From: CALREJ01 sp964533375
GTDB taxonomy: Bacteria > Patescibacteriota > Gracilibacteria > Peribacterales > Peribacteraceae
Reading direction: 5' to 3'
Length of the DNA stretch: 64,000 nt
NCBI GenBank assembly: GCA_964533375.1
Contig: CAZHLW010000001.1
Span: 372,001-436,000 of the forward strand
The position numbers and the translations under genes are program-made. Positions 1 through 7,887 of this stretch are shown here, one piece after another (the first letter of the stretch is position 1; every line of letters begins with the position of its first letter). The notes beneath the pieces were generated by a model, which was not told the origin of the DNA, did not search any database, and saw only the letters and a program-made list of their open reading frames with translations.

Positions 1-219
1 TCCACGTTTGCGGAATTACTGCGACTGACAGCGCTCATGCTTCTGCCGTTTATGCCCGATACCGCCTATCGTATGAGCAAACAGCTGAATGTGCCGTATG
101 CCGAAGCTATGCAGAAGAAAGACTTTGTGATGACCGATGCCATGAAGGCGTGGGCCGGCATCAGCGATTGGACCAAAGTAGGGGAGCCGTCGATTCTGTT
201 TGTGCCATTGGAAAAGTAG
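1..219 (+). CDS. metG: Methionyl-tRNA synthetase, C-terminal end (5' truncated by window)
   Basis: The reading frame is open from the first base and ends at TAG. The 72 visible residues contain the FAELLRLTALMLLPFMPDTA helix typical of the anticodon-binding domain of class I MetRS, and end with the G..SILFVPLEK stretch that closes many MetRS proteins. MetRS charges tRNA-Met in the cytoplasm. The catalytic domain lies outside the window. No C-terminal dimerisation domain follows, so this is the short form. Assignment rests on the C-terminal helix only, so it is good but not certain. Confidence 0.75.
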   Translation, partial: STFAELLRLTALMLLPFMPDTAYRMSKQLNVPYAEAMQKKDFVMTDAMKAWAGISDWTKVGEPSILFVPLEK

Positions 220-245
220 TTTAGAGTGGATTAAGCTCTTTTTAG

Positions 246-364
246 ACATATCTCTTCCGCAGAGGCCGGTGGACCGGGCTTTGCGGAAGTGGCTAATCGG
301 GCAACCGATTGGTACATACCCCTCTGACCTCATGTCATAGTGAGATCAGAGGGGGAGTTTTTTT
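246..364 (+). ncRNA. Structured intergenic element ending in a terminator (candidate sRNA or leader)
   Basis: Three hairpins follow one another. An outer stem CTTCCGCA (254-261) pairs with TGCGGAAG (282-289) and encloses CCGG-TGGA-CCGG. A second hairpin, AATCGG-GCAA-CCGATT (295-310), has a GNRA tetraloop. The third is the intrinsic terminator at 319-361. Perfect stems plus a GNRA loop suggest an RNA that folds. It could be a small RNA, the 3' end of the metG transcript, or a leader controlling the gene at 483. I do not recognise a known riboswitch class. Confidence 0.3.
319..364 (+). terminator. Intrinsic terminator after metG
   Basis: A 14-bp stem with one mismatch (cccctctgacctca at 319-332, tgagatcagagggg at 341-354) is followed by a run of seven T at 358-364. 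Confidence 0.8.
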
Positions 365-482
365 GCAGTCTTCTTCATTCTCTCCTACACTTGGGTTGCT
401 TTCCGGAGATTGCGAGCTTGAGGTATGACACTAAAGCGTAAGCAGGACCGGCGGAGCGTTTATCTCTCTTTCCCCATTTTCT

Positions 483-806
483 ATGTTTGATCCCATGGCA
501 GATTTGGCTGGCGGTAGCCCTCAGCAGGATGATCAGGGTTTTGCACCATCAGCACCCGCACCGGCCCAGACCCCACGCCAGGGTGGTTTTGGCGGCGGCA
601 ACCGTTCCTTTGCGGACGATATTCACTCGGTCACCATCCACGCCCGCCAGCGCACGTTCTATATTGACCTGAAGCAGTCCGGCAACGGCAAGTTCTTCAA
701 GGTCTCTGAAAAGTCCCGCGGCGGCCAGAAGACGACCATCATGTTCGATAGCGAAGATCTGGACCAGTTCATTGCTGCGTTCCAGGAGATGAAGACGAAA
801 CTATGA
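483..806 (+). CDS. PUR family single-stranded nucleic-acid-binding protein (DUF3276-like)
   Basis: This 107-aa protein has a Gly/Pro/Gln-rich disordered N-terminus (about residues 1-40), then one PUR repeat at about 45-105. The repeat has the pattern VTIHARQRTFYIDLK, KFFKVSEKSR, TTIMFDSEDLDQFIAAF. Bacterial PUR proteins bind single-stranded DNA or RNA as dimers. The role here is unknown, but nucleic-acid binding is likely. ATG at 483 has no Shine-Dalgarno; an in-frame ATG five codons later is also possible. The gene stands alone between a terminator at 319-364 and one at 849-880. Confidence 0.75.
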   Translation: MFDPMADLAGGSPQQDDQGFAPSAPAPAQTPRQGGFGGGNRSFADDIHSVTIHARQRTFYIDLKQSGNGKFFKVSEKSRGGQKTTIMFDSEDLDQFIAAFQEMKTKL

Positions 807-848
807 TAGTTTCTGGTTTCTAGTCATTGGTTCCTGGTTTACTTGAAA

Positions 849-880
849 GATGCGCTTTCTGAAAATGGGGCGCATTTTTT
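849..880 (+). terminator. Intrinsic terminator after the PUR gene
   Basis: Stem atgcgc (850-855) pairs with gcgcat (870-875) and runs into six T. It lies between convergent genes. Confidence 0.65.
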
Positions 881-892
881 GATGATTGAATT

Positions 893-1768
893 TCATCGTA
901 ACCCCCGCTTCCAATCGATTGCTTTCGTCGGCTTCTTTCCCGCTTCCTGCACCATCAACAAATGGAGTGTTGTATCATCAGCGCAGGCCAACGGAATGCT
1001 TGCGGATGAGGCATCGAGTGCGGCATCCAGCACTTTTATCTCATGGCCTTCGCAGGTGATCATCACGCTAGGCCACGGGTTGAGTGCGCGGACGCAGCGG
1101 TCTATTTCCTGTGCGGTCATGATGTCTGGGTTCACGCGGGCATCATCACGACTCAGCTTGCCGCAGATGGTGATGCCGGATTCAGATTGAGGTTCAGGCT
1201 TGAGGGGTTTTTTCAGAGTCTCGACTAAGAGATCGGAGCCGAGCCTGCTGAGTTTTGCCCTTAATGATGTACTGGTATCACGATCATCAATAGCGATTTT
1301 TTCGACGGACAGGATAGGACCTTTATCCAAGCCGAGTGACATCATCTGCACAGCAACTCCTGTTTCTTTGTCTCCCGCGAGAATGGCATGTTCCACCGGA
1401 GATGCACCACGCCAGCGGGGGAGCAGGGAGTAGTGCACGTTGATGGGTGCTACTTTCGGGAGATCGAGAATGGCAGATTTAAGAATTTTTCCGTAGGCGA
1501 CAACCACCAGGAAATCCGGTGACTGGATTTTGTGCTCTGCAAGATGGGGCATGAGTTCCGTGTTGATGTTCTCCGGCTGGAACACCGGAATGCCTTTTTC
1601 CATCGCCAGCACTTTCACGGGTGGAGGCATCAGTTCCTGCCTGCGGCCGAACGGCCGGTCGGGTTGCGTGATCACCAGTTGCACATTGAATGCAGCATCA
1701 CCGAGTAATGCGTGCAGCGAGTCGGCTGCAACATCGGGGGTGCCGCAGAATATGACGGAGTGGGACAT
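893..1768 (-). CDS. fmt: Methionyl-tRNA formyltransferase
   Basis: Formylates Met on initiator tRNA using 10-formyl-THF. The 291-aa protein shows the N-terminal Rossmann start VIFCGTPDVAADSLHALL, the QPDRPFGRRQELMPPPVK segment, the signature INVHYSLLPRWRGASPVEHA with the catalytic Asn/His region at about residues 105-125, and the ETGVAVQMMSLGLDKGPI stretch. The C-terminal domain (about 205-291) is a little shorter than usual. A TAAGAT box ends 6 nt before the ATG, which supports this start and a leaderless message. The gene is divergent from the DHH phosphoesterase. Confidence 0.95.
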   Translation of the reverse strand: MSHSVIFCGTPDVAADSLHALLGDAAFNVQLVITQPDRPFGRRQELMPPPVKVLAMEKGIPVFQPENINTELMPHLAEHKIQSPDFLVVVAYGKILKSAILDLPKVAPINVHYSLLPRWRGASPVEHAILAGDKETGVAVQMMSLGLDKGPILSVEKIAIDDRDTSTSLRAKLSRLGSDLLVETLKKPLKPEPQSESGITICGKLSRDDARVNPDIMTAQEIDRCVRALNPWPSVMITCEGHEIKVLDAALDASSASIPLACADDTTLHLLMVQEAGKKPTKAIDWKRGLR

Positions 1769-1774
1769 GTATGT

Positions 1775-1780
1775 ATCTTA
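1775..1780 (-). promoter_or_regulatory. -10 box of fmt, leaderless spacing
   Basis: TAAGAT on the minus strand with 6 nt to the fmt ATG. It sits at the edge of the tandem phrase repeat that begins at 1780. Confidence 0.45.
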
Positions 1781-1845
1781 ATTGAGAATGGAGAATTGAG
1801 AATGGAGAATTATTTTTTGTATTCCGATAACCGGTAACTGATAAC
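1780..1845. repeat. Two tandem phrase repeats between fmt and the DHH gene
   Basis: The unit aattgagaatgg is repeated about 2.5 times at 1780-1810. After a T-rich spacer comes a second phrase, ccgataaccggtaactgataac (1824-1845), built from ataaccgg-like units. Both types recur elsewhere in the window, for example at 9720-9760 and 53714-53750. Confidence 0.7.
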
Positions 1846-1940
1846 TTTTTCATGCATCTTACTACCACATCAACACACGCGAATCACGCAACATCACTTG
1901 ATTGTTGAGGAAGAGGAATCGACGTACTGTTATTCCCTTT

Positions 1941-2927
1941 ATGCCACTCACACCTGGTGATGCAAAAGCGGCTGCGGATCTTCTCTCGAAAGCAAAGAGG
2001 ATTGCGTGCATCTGTCACCGCGGACCCGACGGCGATGCGATCGGGGCGGTGGTGGGCATCGCGCTTCTGCTGGAGCAGCAGTTTCCCGACAAGAAAATTT
2101 CTCTGCACTGCGTGGACAGTGTGCCCGAGACGTTTTTGTTTCTCTCTACTGCAAAACGCATTGTGCCTCCGCCTACATTCGAAGAAGGTGATGCAGCGGT
2201 GATTGTGGATTGTGCGGAGCCGAAAATGACGGAGATGCATGTCACGCATCCGCAGCTTTTCGATGGAACCATTCCCACCGTGATGATCGACCATCATCCG
2301 GGTAATCCGCTTTTTGGAACGGTGAACCTGCTCGTGCCACAGGCGGCATCGACTTGTGAGATTATTGTTATGCTGGCGGATCTTCTGGGCTGGACTATTA
2401 CCAATGACATCGCCACCGCGCTCCTCACGGGTGTCTATACCGATACCGGCGGACTGCTTCATAGCAATACCACGCCCGGCGTGTACCGCACGGTTGGCAG
2501 ATTGCTCAGAGCAGGAGCCCATCAGCAGGCTATTGTGGGGGCGGTGTTCCGGACTGCAAAACTCAGCACCCTGAAGTTGTGGGGGCGGGTGCTCGAGAAG
2601 ATTAGCGTGACCGAAGAAGGCGGAGCCATCAGTGCCGTGACCGAAGGCGACTTTCGTGCGACAGGTGCGGATTACAGTGAACTCGCTGGTGCCATCGACT
2701 ACGTAAACGCAGTACCCGGTATGCGCTTCTCGATGGTCCTTTCCGAACGCGACGGCAAAGTAAAAGGAAGCCTGCGCACGCTGCGTGACGATGTCGATGT
2801 AGCGGCAATGGCGGGAAACCTAAGCGGCGGCGGACACAAGCGCGCAGCCGGATTTGCGGTCAGCGGAAAGCTGAAACCGGAAGTGCGGTGGAAGGTTGTT
2901 GAAGAAGAGACGAAGACTGAGGAATGA
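1941..2927 (+). CDS. DHH/DHHA1 phosphoesterase, NrnA-like (nanoRNase / pAp phosphatase)
   Basis: DHH-family motifs appear in order: HRGPDGDAIGA, VIVDCAEPK, DHHPGN and TGVYTDTGGLLHSNT in the DHH domain, then GGGHKRAAGF in the C-terminal DHHA1 domain. Family members cleave short oligoribonucleotides to mononucleotides and dephosphorylate pAp with Mn. About 328 aa from the chosen ATG, the usual length. An upstream TTG at 1902 would add 13 basic residues, but ATG 1941 begins nearer the conserved core and has a TACTGT box 10 nt upstream. Single gene. Confidence 0.85.
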   Translation: MPLTPGDAKAAADLLSKAKRIACICHRGPDGDAIGAVVGIALLLEQQFPDKKISLHCVDSVPETFLFLSTAKRIVPPPTFEEGDAAVIVDCAEPKMTEMHVTHPQLFDGTIPTVMIDHHPGNPLFGTVNLLVPQAASTCEIIVMLADLLGWTITNDIATALLTGVYTDTGGLLHSNTTPGVYRTVGRLLRAGAHQQAIVGAVFRTAKLSTLKLWGRVLEKISVTEEGGAISAVTEGDFRATGADYSELAGAIDYVNAVPGMRFSMVLSERDGKVKGSLRTLRDDVDVAAMAGNLSGGGHKRAAGFAVSGKLKPEVRWKVVEEETKTEE

Positions 2928-2932
2928 TGACG

Positions 2933-3060
2933 GGTTCGGATTCGATATTCGGCTTCGATACTTGGAAAAAGATATTTCTTAAATGTTTTCTTCATCGCAA
3001 AATCTTGATAGTAGAATGAGCATTCTACAAAAACCGAACCCAAACCCGAATACCGAATCC
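2933..3060. repeat. Inverted phrase repeat between convergent genes
   Basis: The left arm (about 2933-2958, gattcgatattcgg type) and right arm (about 3036-3060, reverse complement gattcggtattcgg) form an imperfect inverted repeat. The centre carries a perfect 8-bp hairpin, gtagaatg-ag-cattctac. The element fills the whole gap between the DHH gene and the VirB4-like gene. It may act as a bidirectional terminator, although no strong T run is present. Confidence 0.65.
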
Positions 3061-3061
3061 C

Positions 3062-5026
3062 TTACGAGGTTTTCTTTTCATCTGCCATTTTCTTATTATC
3101 GGCTGCCCTCTGCTGTGCTGCCACTTCACTCGGTTTTGTCGTAATCAGCTTCGACTCCTCCGGACTTGCAACAATCTGTGCCGCCACGTGCTTGTAGCCG
3201 GCGAAGAGAATTCCCTGTCCGACATCACTGTTCAGGAGCACGTACTTCTCTCCGTCTGTCAGGTAGAAAAGTTTCTGCAGGCTGTCCACCGTGGTCGGTG
3301 ACTGCTTCATGAGGAGCTGGAAGGCGGAGTTGGTGATGATGGGTTTGCCGAAGGGGGATTCCACGAAGTCATCCACGTCCTGCGTAATGGTCGTGACACC
3401 CAGGTAGTACTTGCGGGCGCGCTTCACGATGCCGTACAGGAAGCGTGCGGAGTCTTCATGCTGCATCAGATTCCAGGCTTCATCAATCACGAGCAGGCGC
3501 TTTTTGAGTTCCGTGCGGATGCGGTTCCAGAGGAAGTTCAGGACCACGTAAATCGCAATCGGGCGGAGCTGTTCTTCCAGGTCGCGGATCTGGAAGACGA
3601 TCATCTGGTTTTCCAGCTTCACATTTGTCTTCTGATCGAACAGTCCTGCAAAGCTTCCCGTCGTGTACTTCTGCAACACCTTTCCCATATTCTCGCCGCC
3701 GTCGGTGGTCATCAGTACATCCACCAGCTGGCCGAGTGTCGGAGGTTCATTTGCGGTCAGATCTTCCGTGGTGAGGGTGATGCCGTTTAGGGCGTAGGTA
3801 TCGAGGATTGCTTTGTCGAGGATACCGTCTTCTGTCGGTGTAATGGGTCCGAGCATCAGTTTCAGAAGACCGTGGATGTTGATGACAGCGGAGCGCAGGA
3901 CTTCGCCCGGGGCTGCTTCATCGCCGCGGATGGCCTTCGGCAGATCGAACGGGTTGATGCGGAAAGGGCTCTGGATGGAGAGCGGGATGAATGATCCGCC
4001 GACCGCTTCGCAGAGGTTGGTGTATTCGTTTTCCGGGTCGATGACGAGCACTTCGGTTCCGAGCATCAGATAGCGGAGTAACTCCAGCTTTGCGGTGAAG
4101 GACTTACCTGCACCGGAGGTCGCGAAGATATTGCTGTTGGCGTTCGGGAGATCGAAACGATCGAAAATGATGAGCGAGTCGTTGTGGCGGTTGATGCCAT
4201 ACAGAATACCGTGGTCATCGGTCAGGTCGCTGGAGCTGAACGGGAAGCTGGCTGCGAGCGGCGATGTATTCATGTTGCGGTTTATTTCGATTTCATCGAG
4301 ACAGAGCGGGAGCGTACTCGTCCACGCGTGTTCCATCTGGAAGTACGCGGGCTTGGTCAGCACCAGCTTTCCACCGAGCAGGGATTCCAGGTCGGTCTGG
4401 GTCTTCTTCAAGCGCTCTTCGTCCTCGGCATAGATTGTAATATACATGCCGAACTGGAACAGTTTTTCCTGGCCTCTGGCCAGCAAGTCGCGCAGTTCTT
4501 CCGCGTCCTGCAGCGCTGCTTCCAGCGTCGGATCGCGCACAATACCGCGCTGTTCCAGCATGCGGATACTGGAGCGGAGTTCGGCGACTTTCTTGCGGAG
4601 CATTTTCATGATCGCCTTATTCGAGCTCGGGTAAATGTACTGGGCAATATCCATGGTCGCGGTCATGTTGATGGTCTGCGCGAGCCAGTTCGGGTAGATG
4701 TAGTTCGGCCAGTTGTAGGTGTAGAAGGTACGGGCAAACTGATCGTTCATGATCAGATCCTTATTGCGGACCTGCATTCCCGACGGGGCAATCAGATCGA
4801 GCATTTTCTGCAGACCCTCTTCGTACCGTTTAATGGTGTCACGCTCATCTGCCGTCCAGGTGTCATCATCGCCTTTCTTCTCGAGCGCCTCGATTGTTTT
4901 CTGGTGCAGACCCAAAAGCTCGTCAATTGCCACCATCACTGGCGGTTCCTGTCGGGTGGGGGAGTGCCCGCCTTCGCTCTGTGGAGCTTCGGTGGGCAGG
5001 CCGTTAGGGATATTTGTGTCAGGCAT
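3062..5026 (-). CDS. VirB4/TraC-like conjugation or pilus ATPase
   Basis: This 654-aa protein belongs to the VirB4/TraC AAA-like ATPases that power type IV secretion and conjugative pili at the inner membrane. Walker A is ATSGAGKSF at residues 302-310. Walker B with the catalytic Glu is RLLVIDEAW, near residue 530, followed by the TTITQDVDDF motif. The N-terminal 300 residues hold the family-specific domain with a coiled stretch. The N-terminus is Pro/Gln rich and has no signal peptide. It is not next to other T4SS genes, but a VirB2-like pilin lies at 30948-31373. Such scattered VirB4/pilin pairs are common in CPR genomes. It is probably transcribed from the TATACT box at 5046. Confidence 0.85.
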   Translation of the reverse strand: MPDTNIPNGLPTEAPQSEGGHSPTRQEPPVMVAIDELLGLHQKTIEALEKKGDDDTWTADERDTIKRYEEGLQKMLDLIAPSGMQVRNKDLIMNDQFARTFYTYNWPNYIYPNWLAQTINMTATMDIAQYIYPSSNKAIMKMLRKKVAELRSSIRMLEQRGIVRDPTLEAALQDAEELRDLLARGQEKLFQFGMYITIYAEDEERLKKTQTDLESLLGGKLVLTKPAYFQMEHAWTSTLPLCLDEIEINRNMNTSPLAASFPFSSSDLTDDHGILYGINRHNDSLIIFDRFDLPNANSNIFATSGAGKSFTAKLELLRYLMLGTEVLVIDPENEYTNLCEAVGGSFIPLSIQSPFRINPFDLPKAIRGDEAAPGEVLRSAVINIHGLLKLMLGPITPTEDGILDKAILDTYALNGITLTTEDLTANEPPTLGQLVDVLMTTDGGENMGKVLQKYTTGSFAGLFDQKTNVKLENQMIVFQIRDLEEQLRPIAIYVVLNFLWNRIRTELKKRLLVIDEAWNLMQHEDSARFLYGIVKRARKYYLGVTTITQDVDDFVESPFGKPIITNSAFQLLMKQSPTTVDSLQKLFYLTDGEKYVLLNSDVGQGILFAGYKHVAAQIVASPEESKLITTKPSEVAAQQRAADNKKMADEKKTS

Positions 5027-5045
5027 GCGGAAAACGTATCTCTCT

Positions 5046-5051
5046 AGTATA
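5046..5051 (-). promoter_or_regulatory. Extended -10 promoter of the VirB4-like gene
   Basis: The minus strand reads TTTTTGCTATACT, an extended -10 (TGC before TATACT), 19 nt before the ATG. The same TTTTGCTATA core recurs at 26453 and 48799. Confidence 0.55.
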
Positions 5052-5088
5052 GCAAAAACCCTCTCCTTTGGCTAGGGGCTAATTTGGC

Positions 5089-5916
5089 TTAATTCCCGAA
5101 TAAAGGGGTGCTATTGGTCGATCTGGTGCCATTTTGCTTCTGATAGACCCCCAATTCCTGAATACCCGGCACATCCACAACCGTGATTCCCGCTATCAAA
5201 GCCTCGCGGTTTGCGCTGATGGCAGCCAGTCTCCGGTCGGCGATTTTGTTCAGATCAGCATAGAGCGTCATGGTACTTTGCAGCTGGTTTACCTCCGCAT
5301 CCGCCTTTGCCTGCTCGGCTTTCGCATCCACAATCTCGGACTGTTTCACGCTGGCTGTTGTGTAGTCTTTTTTCTGGAGCGAGAGGTTCAGGTCGTGCTG
5401 AATGGCAATCACTCTGGACCGTTTCTCGCGGCGGGTGACGAGCAGGGCATTCTGCTGCTGACGGAGTCCTGTGAGATGTGTTTTGCTGCGGTCGAGAATT
5501 TGCGTGAGTGAGGCGATGTACGCATCCAGTGTCTGCTGGCGGTCGGTACTTCTGTTGAGCATGTCGGGAATATTGGTCTGCAGCACAATGCCCAGTTGCT
5601 GCAGCAGCTCGAATGATTCACCGGGACTTTGCTGACTGTCGATCAGCGCATCCAGTCCGGTATCCACTCCATTCGTTGCGGCACGTACATAGTTTCCGGA
5701 TTCATCGACCAGATATTCGGTCACGTACATGGCAAGGAGACTGCCGGGAGGAGACTGTCTGTCCGCACCGCCCATCAGCAAATAGCCGGTCTGTAACACT
5801 CCCATCTGCGCACCACTCACAGACACTGCGCTTACCGCAGAAGGAGTGTTGTTGCTGCACTGTGTGAGGAGCAGGGCCGCCGGGACAAGGAGCCAGCTGC
5901 GGAAGGAGTGATGCAC
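5089..5916 (-). CDS. Predicted lipoprotein with coiled-coil region, unknown function
   Basis: The 275-aa protein starts with a lipoprotein signal: basic N-terminus, hydrophobic stretch and lipobox LLTQC, with Cys about residue 20. The mature part has no domain I recognise. Residues from about 120 to 225 are rich in Gln, Leu, Lys and Glu and predict long coiled-coil helices. The tail is Asn/Thr rich. It would be anchored on the outer face of the membrane, with Lgt encoded at 36740. A TAGAAT box lies 11 nt before the ATG. Confidence 0.65.
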   Translation of the reverse strand: MHHSFRSWLLVPAALLLTQCSNNTPSAVSAVSVSGAQMGVLQTGYLLMGGADRQSPPGSLLAMYVTEYLVDESGNYVRAATNGVDTGLDALIDSQQSPGESFELLQQLGIVLQTNIPDMLNRSTDRQQTLDAYIASLTQILDRSKTHLTGLRQQQNALLVTRREKRSRVIAIQHDLNLSLQKKDYTTASVKQSEIVDAKAEQAKADAEVNQLQSTMTLYADLNKIADRRLAAISANREALIAGITVVDVPGIQELGVYQKQNGTRSTNSTPLFGN

Positions 5917-6130
5917 GGCGGTTATTCTAGCGGACGACAGAAGGCACCGCTAATCCGACCCGTGGAGGCCTCACTTTCTGTGAAATGGAGAGCCTTCCTT
6001 CGATGTGAAAATTGTGTTCAAAACATGAGTAGAAAGTGTGAGCAAGATCAAATAATTATTTCATGTAGAAACTACGGTTTGTCCTGATATAGTTCAGCCG
6101 TTCTAGTGAGTAGCCTTTGTGTTCACGACC

Positions 6131-7834
6131 ATGTTTCAGCAACTTGCCATCGAAGCCAATCAAGCTGTGCAATCACTGTTTGGAATCAACGATATTCCGG
6201 TGGAATGGCAGACCCCGAAGGAGGCCTCACACGGCGACATAACGACCATCGTTGCACTCAAAATTGCACGCGTAAAAAACCTGAAACCCCAGGAGGTTGC
6301 CGCGCAGCTTGCGGACGCCATTTCAAATAGCAACTGGGTCGAGAAAGCGGAGGTGGCGGGAGCGGGGTACGTGAATATCTGGCTGAAGCCCGCTGCTCTC
6401 ATTACCGAACTGACCGATACGCTTGATGCGTGTTCCCCGAAAACCATCCGCACAAAAGAAGATCCGGTGATTATTGAATACTCCGGACCCAATATTGCAA
6501 AGCCCCTTGGTATTCATCACATCATCGGAACCGTTGTCGGTCAGTCGGTCAGTAATCTCTATGAGTTCGCGGGCTACCCCGTTATTCGCTGGAACTATAT
6601 GGGCGACTGGGGCACACAGTTTGGAAAACTTGCCGTTGCCATCCGCAAGTGGGGGACGGATAAAAAGGTGACGGACTACACCATTGATGAATTACTTGCT
6701 CTCTATGTGAAATTTCACGATGAGCTTCCGGCACACCCGGAATTGGAGGATGAAGCACGCGCAGAATTCCGCAAACTTGAGGATGGTGACGTTGTTGTCC
6801 GGGCATTCTGGACCGATGTTGTGACAGTCACAAAAGCATCACTCGGTCATCTCTACAATCGTCTGCATGTCAGGTTTGATATTGAACACAGTGAAAGTTT
6901 TTATGAAGACAAAATGGCGCCGATTCTGGAAGAGGGAAAGAAGAAGGGGGTATTTGTGGAGGGGAACGAAGGATCGCTCATTGTTGAATTTCCGGAAGAG
7001 ACAAACCTGCCCCCGTTCCTTGTGCAGAAAGGCGACGGTGCCACGCTCTACTCCACACGTGATATCACCCAGATGAAGTATCGCGCCGATACGTATCATC
7101 CCCAGAGCATCTTCATTTTCACAGACATCGCCCAGAAACTGCACTTTGAACAGGTGGTAGCAACATGTGCGAAGCTTGAATGGAACCTTCCGCATTTCGA
7201 AAACGTGCTCTTCGGACGCATGCGCTTTGCAGACAAGGCCATGAGCACACGAAAAGGAAATATCCTGAAGCTTGAAGATGCCCTCGACGAAGCGGTGTCA
7301 CGCGCGGAGAAAGTGATCGAGGAAAGAGGCGATACCATTCAGACCGACGATGAAAAAGAACTCGCGGAAATCATCGGTGTCGGTTCCCTTGTCTACGGCA
7401 TCCTGAGTCAGAACAGGAAAATGGATATGGTGTTCGACTGGGACAAGATGCTCAGTTTTGAAGGAAACAGTGCTCCGTACCTGCAGTACACCCACGCCCG
7501 GGCGCGGTCTGTCCTTCGTAAGGCCGGAGAGGATTCTTCTACAGGAGTCACGGAAGGCGTGAAGGAACTCTCCACACCGGAGCGCATTCTGATCGGCACA
7601 CTGCTGCAGTTCCCGAAGATTCTGGTGGAAGCGCGCACCGAACACCTGCCACACAAACTTGCGAATTTCCTGTACCAGCTGTGTCAGGATTTCAATTCTT
7701 TCTACAACACCGAAAACATCCTGAACGCCGAGGCCGCCCAGCGCGAGCTCCGGCTTTCCCTTACCTCTCTTACGGCCACCGTCCTTAAAACCGGTGCCGA
7801 ACTTCTTACTCTTCGCGTTCCTGAACGCATGTAA
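6131..7834 (+). CDS. argS: Arginyl-tRNA synthetase
   Basis: Class I ArgRS of about 567 aa that attaches Arg to tRNA-Arg. The N-terminal additional domain covers about residues 1-110. The HIGH region appears as GPNIAKPLGIHHIIG, and the KMSKS-equivalent loop as MSTRKGN. The C-terminal part is the all-helical DALR anticodon-binding domain ending in LRVPERM. A variant KMSKS loop is normal for ArgRS. A GTG at 6119 could add four residues; ATG 6131 is preferred because the conserved N-terminus begins there. The 5917-6130 gap holds AT-rich sequence with several weak -10-like boxes and no gene. Confidence 0.95.
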   Translation: MFQQLAIEANQAVQSLFGINDIPVEWQTPKEASHGDITTIVALKIARVKNLKPQEVAAQLADAISNSNWVEKAEVAGAGYVNIWLKPAALITELTDTLDACSPKTIRTKEDPVIIEYSGPNIAKPLGIHHIIGTVVGQSVSNLYEFAGYPVIRWNYMGDWGTQFGKLAVAIRKWGTDKKVTDYTIDELLALYVKFHDELPAHPELEDEARAEFRKLEDGDVVVRAFWTDVVTVTKASLGHLYNRLHVRFDIEHSESFYEDKMAPILEEGKKKGVFVEGNEGSLIVEFPEETNLPPFLVQKGDGATLYSTRDITQMKYRADTYHPQSIFIFTDIAQKLHFEQVVATCAKLEWNLPHFENVLFGRMRFADKAMSTRKGNILKLEDALDEAVSRAEKVIEERGDTIQTDDEKELAEIIGVGSLVYGILSQNRKMDMVFDWDKMLSFEGNSAPYLQYTHARARSVLRKAGEDSSTGVTEGVKELSTPERILIGTLLQFPKILVEARTEHLPHKLANFLYQLCQDFNSFYNTENILNAEAAQRELRLSLTSLTATVLKTGAELLTLRVPERM

Positions 7835-7887
7835 TTCTTTATTTTTTTCACGGCGTCGCAACGCGTCGCCTCTACACCTTCACTCTT

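Noticed and set aside
4184..5047. 287-aa plus-strand frame
   Set aside because: Antisense to the VirB4-like gene, within a high-GC third-position mirror frame; no start signals.
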